Below are positions 43,010-52,900 of a stretch of DNA of 56,912 nucleotides, one piece after another. Each line of letters begins with the position of its first letter. Position 1 is the first letter of the stretch. Origin of the DNA: Opitutia bacterium (lineage in GTDB: Bacteria > Verrucomicrobiota > Verrucomicrobiia > Opitutales > Opitutaceae). A program made the translations under genes and the position numbers. Under the pieces are notes generated by a model, which worked only from the letters and a program-made list of their open reading frames with translations, had not been told where the DNA came from and ran no database searches. The stretch lies in contig CANIJN010000005.1 of assembly GCA_947467625.1 (NCBI GenBank), forward strand, positions 1 to 56,912, read 5' to 3'.

Positions 43010-44593
43010 CTAGTTGAGAGTTGATAACGGAGGGTTGAGGGCAGGAGCGGGGAAAGAGACGCCGTGGCGGGTGGCGAGCAGTTCGCGCGTGCGGGCAACC
43101 TCGTGCGTGAGAGAGGTGGGGCTCCAACCGAGCTCGCGGGCGACGAGTTCGGCAACCGCCGCGAAGCGGTCAGGTGTGAGCTGGCCAAAGAGTGCGAGCG
43201 GCGTGCGCCGGAGGAGCAGATCGTCGAGGTGAACGACCGCTTCCGTGCGGACGACCTGGGCGAGCGCGGTCGGGTGTGCGTAGTTGGGTTCCGGTTCGCG
43301 TCCGCCGATGGGAGTGTCGTGTGTCGCGGTGTGGCGGGTGCGCCCGAGATCGATAAATATTTTGTCAGCGACCTGCTCAGCGAAGGCGCGAAAGGTCGTC
43401 CACTTGCCGCCGACGAGTGAATATACCGGCCACGGGCGCGCGGGCGGCGCGGGCGGAAGGTCCCGCCGCGCATGGTCGCGGCTGATGCGACCGGTGAATC
43501 CGCCTTCGCTCGCCGGCAGCGGCCGCACGCCGCAAAAACGGGAAACAATGTGCTCGCGGCCGATCTTGATCGCGGGAAACACGGTGCGCACCGACTGGAG
43601 CATGTAGTCGATCTCGCGCTCGTCGCAGACGGCATCATCGGGGTTTTCGATGCGGATGTCGGTCGAGCCGACGAGGACCTTGCCGTGCAGCGGAAAGAAA
43701 ATGCAGATGCGGCCGTCTTCGTTCTCGTAGAAGAGCTGCTGGCCGGCCGTGGCCGCGAGCAGCTCGGGATGATCGACGATGAGGTGCGAGCCCTTGGTGC
43801 CCCCGATAAAACGCGTCGGCTGGCCGAGCGCCGTGTTTGCAAAATCGATCCACGCGCCGGTGGCGTTGACGACGACGCGTGGGGTGACCGCGAATTTTTC
43901 GCCGGTGATTTCATCGCGCAACGTCACGGCGCCGTCCGGGGATGTGGCGATGGCGGCGACGTAGTTGAGCGCTTGTGCGCCGGGGTGTGCGGCGAGGGCG
44001 TCGTCGATCAGTTCGAGACAAAGGCGCTCGGGCAACGGAATCCACGCGTCGTAGTAGGTGGCGGTGCAGACGATGCCAGGGTGCAGCAGTGGGCGGGTGC
44101 GGAGCGCGGCCGCGCGACCGGCGAAGGAGTGGGTCGGCAACACGCGGTCGCGCGCCGTGAAAAGATCATAGAGAGTGAGGCCGATTTTCACCAAGGCGGC
44201 GCCGCGCTTGGAGGGTTTTGACGTGCGGTCAAAAAACTTCGCGGTGGCGTTGGCGAAGCCCGACCAGCGCGAGAAAATCGGAATCGTCGTCGGCAGCGGC
44301 TTGACGGCGTGTGGGGCGTTTTTGAGGAGGCGGTTGCGCTCGTGGAGCGATTCTCGGACGAGGCGGAACTCGCCGTTTTCGAGGTAGCGCAGCCCGCCGT
44401 GGATCATGCGCGACGAGGCCGACGTGGCGCCGGCGGCGAAGTCGGCTTTGTCCACGAGCAGAGCGTCGACACCATTGAGCGCGAGTTCACGGAGGAGCCC
44501 CGCGCCGTTGATCCCGCCACCAACGATAAGGACGTCGATGGCGCGGGTGGCGCGTAGGCGATCAAGGGCGGCAGGGCGAAGCGGCAGGCGCAT
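43010..44593 (-). CDS. GlpD-like FAD-dependent polyol-phosphate dehydrogenase
   Basis: The 527-residue protein has the DAO/GlpD FAD fold: VLIVGGGINGAGLLRELAL at 21-39, ASSRMIHGGLRYLENGEFRLVRESLHER, VVVNATGAWIDF, and ICIFFPLHGKVLVGSTD. The C-terminal GlpD domain is present (SLVGGKWTTFRAFAEQVAD). The segment YDAWIPLPERLCLELI, where standard glycerol-3-phosphate dehydrogenases read about YSDCWVDDARLVLANA, is altered, and an insert lies around residues 105-160. This makes a substrate other than glycerol 3-phosphate likely, as in EryB of erythritol catabolism. It donates electrons to the quinone pool at the inner membrane. The genes overlap closely: 6 bp from the FAD oxidoreductase and 8 bp to the aldolase. 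Confidence 0.87.
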   Translation of the reverse strand: MRLPLRPAALDRLRATRAIDVLIVGGGINGAGLLRELALNGVDALLVDKADFAAGATSASSRMIHGGLRYLENGEFRLVRESLHERNRLLKNAPHAVKPLPTTIPIFSRWSGFANATAKFFDRTSKPSKRGAALVKIGLTLYDLFTARDRVLPTHSFAGRAAALRTRPLLHPGIVCTATYYDAWIPLPERLCLELIDDALAAHPGAQALNYVAAIATSPDGAVTLRDEITGEKFAVTPRVVVNATGAWIDFANTALGQPTRFIGGTKGSHLIVDHPELLAATAGQQLFYENEDGRICIFFPLHGKVLVGSTDIRIENPDDAVCDEREIDYMLQSVRTVFPAIKIGREHIVSRFCGVRPLPASEGGFTGRISRDHARRDLPPAPPARPWPVYSLVGGKWTTFRAFAEQVADKIFIDLGRTRHTATHDTPIGGREPEPNYAHPTALAQVVRTEAVVHLDDLLLRRTPLALFGQLTPDRFAAVAELVARELGWSPTSLTHEVARTRELLATRHGVSFPAPALNPPLSTLN

Positions 44594-44599
44594 GGTTGG

Positions 44600-46060
44600 T
44601 CAGGCGTCTTCGGCGGCGAGATAGGCGAGAAGCGCGGGGGAGCGAGGCCACGTCAGCTCAACGTTCTGCGCGGCGAGGCTGGCGCGCAGCTCAGCCGGGG
44701 AGAGCGCGGCAAACGAGCTATGTGCTCCGCGGGCCGCAAGTGCGGCGGCGGTGCCGGCGGCTTGACCGAGCTGCATCATCGTGCGCGAAAGGCGGCAACT
44801 CGAAGCGGCGACCGAGGAGAAACTCGCACCGCGGCAGGCGACGGCGAGGTTGTCGAATTCCCTCGGCAGCAGGCTGCGAAAGGGCACGCCGTAGGGCTGG
44901 GAAAGTTCGCCGGTGCCGGCGCGGCCGGTGTCGGCGCCGTGCGTGTCGCGCGCGTGGTCCGCAATCGTGATCAGATCGTCGTGCGTCTGTCCGGATAGAC
45001 CGGCAAGGAGGTCGTGTTCCGTGAGGACGTAGCGGCCGACGAGGCGCGGGCCCTCGCGGACGCCGAGGCCGGGAGCGATCCAAGAGAGCCGGAACGACTG
45101 GAACTCGGGAAACCCGGTCTGCAGATGGTGCCAGTGCGCGCGGATGCGGCGGGCGCATTCGGCGTAGGCTCGGGCGAAACCCAATGCGTGGGCTTCTCGG
45201 CCGGCCATCACGGGCAGCGCGTTGATGTTGAAATCGCCGTTCGGGTATTGCGTGCAAGCAGCGACGGGGAATTTTTCCGCCCACCAGCAAACTGCGGGAA
45301 TGTCGGCTGGCAGCGGCTCGACCGTGGGCGTGGCGACGCGCGCTACGCGGTAGATGAGCGTGGTGCCGTTGAGCTTGTCGGTCGGCTCGCGGGCCGCGCT
45401 CGGTTCGTTGTAGAGCGAGCGCGGTTCCTGACCGAGCGAAGTGAGGCAGCCGAGCTGTTGGGCGAGGAGAATGTCGGCGGTGGCGTCGATGTAGAAAGGC
45501 GCCGTGACGGAGTGGCCGTTGCTTAGGACAAGCGACACCACGCGCGAACCGTCGGTGTGGGAGCGTTCAAATGCAGTGTTTTTCCAGACGGTGCATCGCC
45601 CGGTTTCGGCGAGCATAGACTCCATTTCGGCGGCATAAACATCCGGCTCGTAAGGCACCCCGTGCCAGTGCTCGCGGCGGAAAGCCTCAGCGGCGAAAAG
45701 CGGTGGTGCACCGAAGCGGCGGAGGGTGTCAGCGTAGCGCGCGTCGGGATCGATCACCAGTTCGCCGCCGGGATACTTCGGCGATACCTCCGGCCCCTGC
45801 CAGGCGAAGTGCCGGCCGAATTTGTAGATACCGACGGCCTGCGACGTTTTCTTTAGGCGTTTGTAGAGATCAAACGGGATGCCCGTGCCGCCCACGCCCG
45901 GTTCCCAGTTGTTGACGCCGCCCCGGGCGGCGTTGCCGCCGAGGGAGTCGGATTTCTCGACCAACAGGACGCTCGCGCCGAGGCGGGCGGCGGCGAGGGC
46001 GGCCCCGAAGCCGCCGGAGCCGGCCCCGACGACCACGAGGTCGAATTGAAACGAGGTCAT
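44600..46060 (-). CDS. FAD-dependent oxidoreductase (PF12831 type)
   Basis: The 486-residue protein has an FAD dinucleotide fold at the N-terminus (LVVVGAGSGGFGAALAAARLGASVLLVEK at 9-37, GGNAARGGVNNWEPGVGGTG) and a C-terminal motif FDNLAVACRGASFSSVAASSCR. No signal peptide is seen, so it is cytoplasmic, unlike its relative at 27265. The group acts on sugars, sugar acids and unknown substrates. It lies 21 bp behind the SDR gene and 6 bp before the GlpD-like gene, and so is part of the IclR operon. With the SDR it could form an oxidation-reduction pair on the same substrate. Confidence 0.86.
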   Translation of the reverse strand: MTSFQFDLVVVGAGSGGFGAALAAARLGASVLLVEKSDSLGGNAARGGVNNWEPGVGGTGIPFDLYKRLKKTSQAVGIYKFGRHFAWQGPEVSPKYPGGELVIDPDARYADTLRRFGAPPLFAAEAFRREHWHGVPYEPDVYAAEMESMLAETGRCTVWKNTAFERSHTDGSRVVSLVLSNGHSVTAPFYIDATADILLAQQLGCLTSLGQEPRSLYNEPSAAREPTDKLNGTTLIYRVARVATPTVEPLPADIPAVCWWAEKFPVAACTQYPNGDFNINALPVMAGREAHALGFARAYAECARRIRAHWHHLQTGFPEFQSFRLSWIAPGLGVREGPRLVGRYVLTEHDLLAGLSGQTHDDLITIADHARDTHGADTGRAGTGELSQPYGVPFRSLLPREFDNLAVACRGASFSSVAASSCRLSRTMMQLGQAAGTAAALAARGAHSSFAALSPAELRASLAAQNVELTWPRSPALLAYLAAEDA

Positions 46061-46081
46061 GGGCGGAACCGGTGCGGCGAA

Positions 46082-46813
46082 TCAGAGCGGCGAAACTTCC
46101 TGCACCATTGGCCAGAGGATCGTTTCTTGAATGCAGAGGTGCGGCGGAAGCGCGCAGACGTCGGCGACAAGCTGGCCGATTTCCTCGGGCTTGATGCACT
46201 TCGTGAGCGTTTCGGCGTCGCGAGGGCCCAGACCGGCGGCTTCGGTAAAGGTAGTTGCGCCCCAGGACGGAGTGATCGTGGTCACGCGGACGCCGTGCGG
46301 ACGGAGTTCGAGGTAAAGCGACTTGGAAAAGTGATTCAGCCCGGCCTTGGCCGCGCCGTAGACCCCCCACGTCGGCCACGCGTGATGGCCGGCGACACTG
46401 CCGATGTTGACGATGATGCCGGAGCCCTGCTTCCGCATGAGCGGGGCGACCCGGCGGCAGCCGTAGATCACGCTGTTGAGATTGAGAGCGATTGCGGCAT
46501 CGATGTCGTCGTCGGTCTGCTCCTCAGTTGGAGCGATCTTCACCGCGCCACCGGCGTTGTTCACGAGAATGTCGATCCGGCCGGCTGTCTGCGTGACGGA
46601 GGCGACGACGCGGTCCCAATCGGCAGCCGAGGTGGCGTCGGCCCTAAGCGCGGTTAAGCCGGTGCCCTTGGCGGCGAGGTCGAGCGCGGCCTGGTCGCGG
46701 CCGGTGATCCAGACGCGGGCGCCGCCGGCGGCGAGCTTTTGGGCGATGCCGAGGCCGAAGCCTTTGGCGCCGCCGGTGACGAGAGCGATTTTACCTTGGA
46801 GGGGGGTGGGCAT
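46082..46813 (-). CDS. Short-chain dehydrogenase/reductase
   Basis: The 243-residue protein is a classical SDR. The NAD(P) motif TGGAKGFG is at 13-20, NNAG at 85-88, the catalytic serine at 139 (IVNIGSVAG), Tyr152 and Lys156 (YGAAKAG). ITGRD after strand 2 has no acidic residue at its end, so NADP may be preferred. C-terminal substrate-binding residues are complete (TPSWGATTF). The enzyme would oxidise or reduce a hydroxyl or keto group of the imported sugar or polyol. It is the second gene of the operon, 17 bp behind the regulator and 21 bp before the FAD oxidoreductase. Confidence 0.93.
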   Translation of the reverse strand: MPTPLQGKIALVTGGAKGFGLGIAQKLAAGGARVWITGRDQAALDLAAKGTGLTALRADATSAADWDRVVASVTQTAGRIDILVNNAGGAVKIAPTEEQTDDDIDAAIALNLNSVIYGCRRVAPLMRKQGSGIIVNIGSVAGHHAWPTWGVYGAAKAGLNHFSKSLYLELRPHGVRVTTITPSWGATTFTEAAGLGPRDAETLTKCIKPEEIGQLVADVCALPPHLCIQETILWPMVQEVSPL

Positions 46814-46830
46814 GGGGTGAGCGATAGGAA

Positions 46831-47625
46831 TCAGAGAAGTTTGTAGCCGAAGCGGCGGGAGATTTGTTCGGCGGCGGCGGCCACTTTGACGCCAATGGAG
46901 GGCAGATTGGCCGCGGGGAAGCGGAAGCTCGGGCCGGTCACCCAGATGGCGGCGATCGGATAGCCGCGATGGTTGAAGATCGGCGCGCCGACGCAGTGGA
47001 GGCCCTCGATCTGCTCGGCGCAGTCGAGACCGTAACCGGCGGCGAGCACATTTTCGATTTCCGCCTCAAACTTGGCGCGGGTGTCGAGGGTGCGTTCGTT
47101 GTAGCGCGTAAATTTCATGCGCTTCAACAGCGCCTCGCGCTCGTTCGGCGGCAGGAAGGCGACGAAGACCTTTCCCGGAGCCGCCGAGTGCAGCGGGAAG
47201 TGTGTCCCCGGATCGATTAGGAACTTCACGGGCTGGGTGGCCGCGACCTGCTCCAGCACGACTCCCTGCGTGTCCGAGCGGACACCGATGAGGACGGTTT
47301 CCTGAGTCTCGTCACGCAAAGCCTGCATGATGTCGAGGGAATGCTCGATGAGCTTGTCCTCGCCGATGGCGGCGTAGCCGAGCGAGAGCAACTTCCGGCT
47401 CAGCGTGTAGCGCATGTCCTCTCCTTCGCGAAGGAGGTAACCGCGTTCTTCCAACAAGCCGGTGATGCGGAAAACGCTGTTGGCCGGCAGTTCGAGTTTC
47501 TCGGCGATTTCGCGCATGCGCATCCCCTCGGGGCGGGTGGCCAGCAGCTCCAGAATGGAAAGCGCACGGTCGAGCGCAGGCACCTGAAATGAATCTGCGT
47601 CGGTTTGGTTTTTAGATGTCTTCAT
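46831..47625 (-). CDS. IclR-family transcriptional regulator
   Basis: The 264-residue protein has the IclR winged helix-turn-helix at about 20-80 (ALDRALSILELLAT, MREIAEKLELPANSVFRITGLLEERGYL) and the effector domain behind it (QALRDETQETVLIGVRSD, FPLHSAAPGKVFVAFLP, GYGLDCAEQIEGLHCVGAPIFNHRGYPIAAIWVTGP). IclR proteins sense small metabolites of the pathway they control. Two 16-bp direct repeats lie 9-43 bp upstream of its start, between it and the divergent receptor gene, so it probably represses or activates itself and both transcription units. It is the first gene of a six-gene operon that ends at 40696. Confidence 0.95.
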   Translation of the reverse strand: MKTSKNQTDADSFQVPALDRALSILELLATRPEGMRMREIAEKLELPANSVFRITGLLEERGYLLREGEDMRYTLSRKLLSLGYAAIGEDKLIEHSLDIMQALRDETQETVLIGVRSDTQGVVLEQVAATQPVKFLIDPGTHFPLHSAAPGKVFVAFLPPNEREALLKRMKFTRYNERTLDTRAKFEAEIENVLAAGYGLDCAEQIEGLHCVGAPIFNHRGYPIAAIWVTGPSFRFPAANLPSIGVKVAAAAEQISRRFGYKLL

Positions 47626-47633
47626 TTCAATAC

Positions 47634-47668
47634 TTGACTAATGGAACAGTAGTTGACTAATAGAACAG
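47634..47668. promoter_or_regulatory. Tandem operator repeats in the IclR divergent promoter
   Basis: TTGACTAATGGAACAG (47634-47649) and TTGACTAATAGAACAG (47653-47668) are direct repeats that differ at one base, with a period of 19 bp. They lie between the start codons of the regulator (47625) and TonB receptor 4 (47770). The TTGACT parts also look like -35 elements for the receptor direction. Direct-repeat operators next to an IclR gene fit autoregulation; binding is not shown by the sequence alone. Confidence 0.6.
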
Positions 47669-47769
47669 ATGTAAAGGCGCATTTTCTCTTCCGAGCGAAA
47701 TCGCTTTTCGCCCCCGCCGGCCAACCTGCGGGAGCGAAAATTAACCCAGAAAAAAACCCCCAGAAACCA

Positions 47770-49932
47770 ATGAATCGATTGAACGCCCGGGCCCAACTGG
47801 CTCGTTCCTCCGCTACGCTGATTTTTTCATTACTGGTCATGATGCCTGTCATGGCGCAGTCGGCATCAGACGCCAAGCCCGTCGGAAAATCTTCCGACGA
47901 GGCGGTTGTGCTCAATCCATTCACGATTACTGCCTCGGCCGAAAAAGGGTATACCTCTGCCGAGGTAGTCTCGGCTTCGCGCTTTAATGAAAAGATCAAA
48001 AACGTCCCGCAGACCATTGTCGTGCTCACGGACAGTTTTTTGAAGGACATGAATGCCCAGAACTTGGTTGATGTTCTTCCGCTTATCGGGGCGACGACGA
48101 GTGGAGCGACGCGCAGCCAAGATAATTTCAGCATCAGGGGCTTTGGCGTAAGCCAAACCTACGTCGACGGCTTCAAAGACGTTCAAGAATGGGGCGGCGG
48201 TGAGTTTGCTCACGTGCAGCAGTTGGAGGTAGTGAAGGGTCCTGCAACCAATCTGTTTGGAAACAGCAAAGGCTTCGGAGGTATTATCAATCGTATCTCA
48301 AAGCGGCCGCGCCTGACACCCTTCCAGCAGGTATCCCTCACTGTCGGTAGTTTCGACAACTATCGCGGAGCTGTCGATTCCACGGGGCCGCTCAACCAAA
48401 GCAAAACTCTGCTCTACCGGGTCAATGCCGCCTACACCAATAACGGCAGCTTTCGTGACCTTCAATCGGTTGAGCGCCTTTTTGCCGCCCCCGTGTTAGA
48501 GTGGAAGCCGACTCCCGCGACCAACGTCACGTTTTTTGGCGAGTTCATGCACCAGCGTTATTCCGAGGACAATTTCATCCCCACGGTGAAGAATGCCACG
48601 AGTGGATTGCAGGAGATTACCGTCCCATACTCGCGCAGCATCGACGAACCGTGGCAGAAGAGCCTGATCGACAAGCAGAGTCTTCGTTTTACGGCCGATC
48701 ACCGAATCAACGAACATTTCACCGCGCGCGTCGCTGGGTTTCAGACCTACATCGACAATCCGATTCAGCAGGTAGAATTCCTCGCCTTGGCCCCAGACAA
48801 TCGCACGGTGACACGGCGAGCCTTCGATTTGAATCGCTGGGAGGACTATTCGTTCTTGGAGGCCAATCTTCTCGGGAGTGTTGAAACTGGCTTCGTTAAG
48901 CACCAAGCGGCACTCGTAACCGACTACTTTTACCAAAAGTATCGTAGCAACGTGCGGCGGGCGCCCCTCGCATCGATTGATCTCTACAATCCCGTGTATG
49001 GGGCACCTATTCCCGATTTCCGCGCCCCGTCCGCGACACTTGCGACGAATACACTGGGGGACGGAGACACGACAGGATACGCAATCACCTACCAAGCGAA
49101 CTTCTTTAAGGATCGCGCCATCATTACCGCTGGAACACGCCACGACAAAGTAACTTCCCATCGTGTTCTTGAAGTGCCGCCGAAGCCTTACGCCGATATC
49201 ACTGATTTTCCTAACCGGAAGGACTCCCCGCGGTATGGAATCGTCTTGCGGGCGACCGACCAAGTTTCGGTTTACTATCAATACTGCGAAGCGTTTCAAC
49301 CGCTGCTGGGCGCGGGATTCAAACTGGACGGATCCGCGCTCGACCCCACTACCGGAAAATCCTCCGAATACGGACTGAAGCTTTCGCTATTGGGCGACCG
49401 GATTCAGGCTAGCGTAGCCTCGTTTGAGGTGGAGGCTGCTGGATTGGCGGTGCGCCTACCGGCACCAAACAATTCGTTTTTTGCCAATGCCGGCAGTAAC
49501 ACTGGAAACGGAGCCGAGTTCAACCTCACCTACAATGATGACCGTCTGACGGTCATGCTGGGATGGGTAAATCAAGATGTCCGGCCAACCACAGGTGGCG
49601 TTCAAGGTATCGCCCTGCCCGGCATCCCCAAGAATCAGGCGCAACTGTTTCTCCGCCACAGGTGGAATATCAACAAGTTCGGAGGCATCACGGTCGGTGG
49701 AGGCGTGGTTTATCAGGACGACCGCCCGCTCACTGCCACGCCAGGCGCTCAAATCCTGCCGGCCTTTCAACGCTATTTCCTGAATATTGGCTTTGGTGTG
49801 CGAAAGGGGCTCCTCGCCTCTCTCTCTGTCGGGAATGTTTTCGATAAGAAGTATGTCGTTGCATCGAGCGGCACCGTTTGGCGCCCGGGCGAGCCGCGCT
49901 CGATCAAACTCACCCTGACACAGAGCTGGTAG
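47770..49932 (+). CDS. TonB-dependent outer-membrane receptor 4
   Basis: Start ATG 47770 begins a signal peptide (SATLIFSLLVMMPVMAQS); the longer frame from 47653 would overlap the operator repeats and is unlikely. The 720-residue protein carries VVLNPF at 46-51, a plug (ASRFNEKIKNVPQTIVVLTDSFLKDMNAQN, FSIRGFGVSQTYVDGFKD, VVKGPATNLFGNSKGFGGIINRISKRP) and a barrel ending KLTLTQSW. It is shorter than the other receptors and closer in form to siderophore-type receptors (FhuA-like plug). Divergence from the IclR operon suggests a role in bringing in that operon's substrate. Base composition looks less GC-rich than the neighbours. Confidence 0.92.
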   Translation: MNRLNARAQLARSSATLIFSLLVMMPVMAQSASDAKPVGKSSDEAVVLNPFTITASAEKGYTSAEVVSASRFNEKIKNVPQTIVVLTDSFLKDMNAQNLVDVLPLIGATTSGATRSQDNFSIRGFGVSQTYVDGFKDVQEWGGGEFAHVQQLEVVKGPATNLFGNSKGFGGIINRISKRPRLTPFQQVSLTVGSFDNYRGAVDSTGPLNQSKTLLYRVNAAYTNNGSFRDLQSVERLFAAPVLEWKPTPATNVTFFGEFMHQRYSEDNFIPTVKNATSGLQEITVPYSRSIDEPWQKSLIDKQSLRFTADHRINEHFTARVAGFQTYIDNPIQQVEFLALAPDNRTVTRRAFDLNRWEDYSFLEANLLGSVETGFVKHQAALVTDYFYQKYRSNVRRAPLASIDLYNPVYGAPIPDFRAPSATLATNTLGDGDTTGYAITYQANFFKDRAIITAGTRHDKVTSHRVLEVPPKPYADITDFPNRKDSPRYGIVLRATDQVSVYYQYCEAFQPLLGAGFKLDGSALDPTTGKSSEYGLKLSLLGDRIQASVASFEVEAAGLAVRLPAPNNSFFANAGSNTGNGAEFNLTYNDDRLTVMLGWVNQDVRPTTGGVQGIALPGIPKNQAQLFLRHRWNINKFGGITVGGGVVYQDDRPLTATPGAQILPAFQRYFLNIGFGVRKGLLASLSVGNVFDKKYVVASSGTVWRPGEPRSIKLTLTQSW

Positions 49933-49972
49933 GCTTCGAATCCATCGTCCTGAGCAACCACTATCCGTCTCA

Positions 49973-49981
49973 CCCCCCCCC
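49973..49981 (+). other. C9 homopolymer tract upstream of TonB receptor 5
   Basis: Nine consecutive C residues end 7 nt before ATG 49989, between the two receptor genes and where a ribosome site would lie. No Shine-Dalgarno is visible there. Confidence 0.75.
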
Positions 49982-49988
49982 TAGCGCC

Positions 49989-52900
49989 ATGAAATCACTA
50001 AACAATTGGTCACTGCTTTCCGTCATCTCTTTCGCCTTCGCCATTTCTCTTCTCTCCACCGTGCGCGTTGCGGGTCAGGTTCCTGCGGGAGGTATTGAGG
50101 GACGCGTCCTGAATTCTCGCAATGGAGACTTCCTTGAAAGTGTCCGCATCACGGTCGAGGGCACTCCTCTGGAAACATTTTCTGACGCGTCTGGACGCTA
50201 TCGCTTCGTGAACTTGCCAGCGGGACAGGTTCGAATTCGAGCGTTTCGAACCGGGTTGCTTACGCTGGTTGAAACAGTGGTTGTCGCACCAGGGCAGACC
50301 GTGCAGCGGGACCTCTCGCTTTCTGATATGGGAAAGAATGCCACTGCGGTCGGCGAGACGGTTAAGCTGGATGAGTTTGTTGTGTCCACCTCGAGGGAAA
50401 TGGATGGAGCGGCGATTGCGATCAACGAGCAGCGCTTTTCCTCGAAGATGGTCAACGTGGTCTCCGCGGACGAGTTCGGATGGATTGCGGAAAGCAGCTT
50501 GGGAGAGTTCCTGAAATTCCTTCCAGGAATGACCGTCGACTATGCGGGCGGGGATGCGCGCTCGATTTCGCTCGGTGGAGTGCAGGCGGCCTATGTTCCG
50601 ATCACGGTTAACGGCTTCAGCATGGCGAGCGCGGCCTCTTCGGGCACCGGGCGGCAGGTGGAGTTGGATCAGTTCTCCATGGCCAGCAACATTGGGCGCG
50701 TCGAAGTCTTTCATTCGCCGACGCCGGAATCTCCCGGTTCCGCGCTGGTGGGCGGCGTGAACATGATCCCGCGGAGCGCGTTTGAGCGCTCCCGTCCAGT
50801 CTTCACCGGGAACGCCTACGTGATGATGCGCGACGACGCCCGTAGTCTGAAAAAGACAGCGGGCCCGATGAGCACGCCCACTTACAAAATCCATCCGGGC
50901 TTTGATTTTTCCTATGTCGTGCCGGTCAACAAAAACTTTGGTTTCACGGTTTCCGGTGGGACCATGAAGCAGTTCACCTGGCAGGAGTCGGTGAACATGA
51001 CGTGGCGTGGCGCCGGCAATGCCACGACGGTCGCGGCCAATGCCACGAATGGCCTGCCCGACACGACTCCCGACAAGCCGTATTTGACGAACTTCTCCGT
51101 CATCGACGGGGCGAGAGTCACCTCGCGCACCTCCTTCGGAACGACGATCGATTACAAGCTGACGCCCAACGACCGGGTCTCGCTGGCGTTTCAATACGCG
51201 TATTTTGATGCCATCTTCAATAATCGGAACCTGATCTTCAACATCACGCGCGTGCAGCCGGGGCAGTTTTCCTCGACGTCCACCAAAGGCGACGTGGGCT
51301 TTGGCGACATGACGATAGGTAGCCAAGACTCGCGCCAAAAGTCAGGCACCACCTACATGCCGACCCTTGTCTGGCGCCATGACGGGCCGATCTGGAAGAT
51401 GGAAGCCGGCGCCGGCTTCTCCCATTCGGGCAACCGCTACGCCTCGATCGACAAGGGGTTCTTCAATGCTGTTTCGGCGCGCCGCACCGGCGTGACCATT
51501 TCGTTTGACGACATTTTCTACCTCCGGCCCGGACGGATCACGGTGACGGATGGCACAAGCGGGGCGCCGGTCGATCCCTACAAGCTCAGCACCTTCGTCC
51601 TGAGCAGTGCCACCGACAACTCGAGCGAGGCTTCCGACACGCAGCGGAGCGCATATGGCAATATCAGGCGTGATTTTATTGTGAGCGGGATTCCGATCTC
51701 GCTCAAGAGCGGCGCGGAGATCCGCCAGGCGCAGCGTGATATCCGGCTATTTCAGCCGTCGTTTGTCTTTGTCGGCGCCGACGGACGGGCCACGACGACC
51801 CCTACTAATCCGGCGGGCAGTGACGACGGCGCGGCCTTTCTGCTCGACCCGAGTTTTTCCCAGCACACAGCCCCGTTCGGGTTTCCCCAAGTCCAGTGGA
51901 TCGATAACTACAAGTTCTGGGATCTTTACAAGGCGCACCCCGAGTATTTCACCGTGGACCAAAACGCCGCCTACCGCGCGGCGACAACCAATTCGAAATT
52001 GGCCTCCGAGGTTGTCTCCTCCGCATACCTGCGTGGGGACATTTCGTTTTTCGACCGCCGGCTGAAGATCGTCGGCGGCGTCCGGGCCGAACAAACCAAT
52101 GTCAAAGCTCAGGGGCCGCTTACCGACCCAACCGGCAACTACCGGCGCGATGCCAGCGGAGCCGTGGTGGTGCAGCGGGACGCGAGCGGTCGACCCATCC
52201 TGGGCGCCAACGGGCAACCCCTACCGGTGCTGATCGAACCGACGACGATCAACGGCGTCTCCAACGCCCTCGCGATCTCAAAGCTCACGCTCCGGGAGCG
52301 GCAGATGAAGGTGGACAAGGAATATCTCCGCCTCTTCCCGAACCTCAATGTCAGCTACAATTTGCGGGAGAACCTGATCGCCCGCGGCGCTCTTTACACC
52401 TCGGTCGGCCGGCCCGACTACAATCAGTATGCCGGAGGGCTGACGCTGCCGGATACGGAACTGGTGCCTGATTCAGCCAGCAACCGCATCTCGGTCAACA
52501 ATGCCGGGATCAAGGCCTGGAGCGCGAACACCAGCAAAGTGAGGTTGGAATATTATTTCGAACGGGTCGGCCAAGTCTCGGTCGCTGCGTTCCGCCGCGA
52601 TTTCCGCAACTTTTTCGGGAGCGTCGTGCTGCCCGCCACCCCGGAGTTCCTCTCGCTCTACGGTCTGGACCCCGAGACCTACGGGAAATACTCGGTCGCG
52701 ACGAACTACAACCTCACGAGCTCCGTGCGGATGGAGGGTATGGAATTCGATTACAAGCAGGCGCTGACGTTCCTACCGAACTGGGCGCGCGGCGTGCAGG
52801 CCTTTGCGAATGCCACCGCCACGCGCGCCACAGGCGACGGCGTGGCCAACATGGCCGGTTGGACCCCGCGCCTCTTCAACTGGGGTGTGAGCCTGACTCG

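Noticed and set aside
47653-47769. Longer N-terminus for TonB receptor 4
   Set aside because: It would start inside the second operator repeat and place 39 unlikely residues in front of a good signal peptide at 47770.
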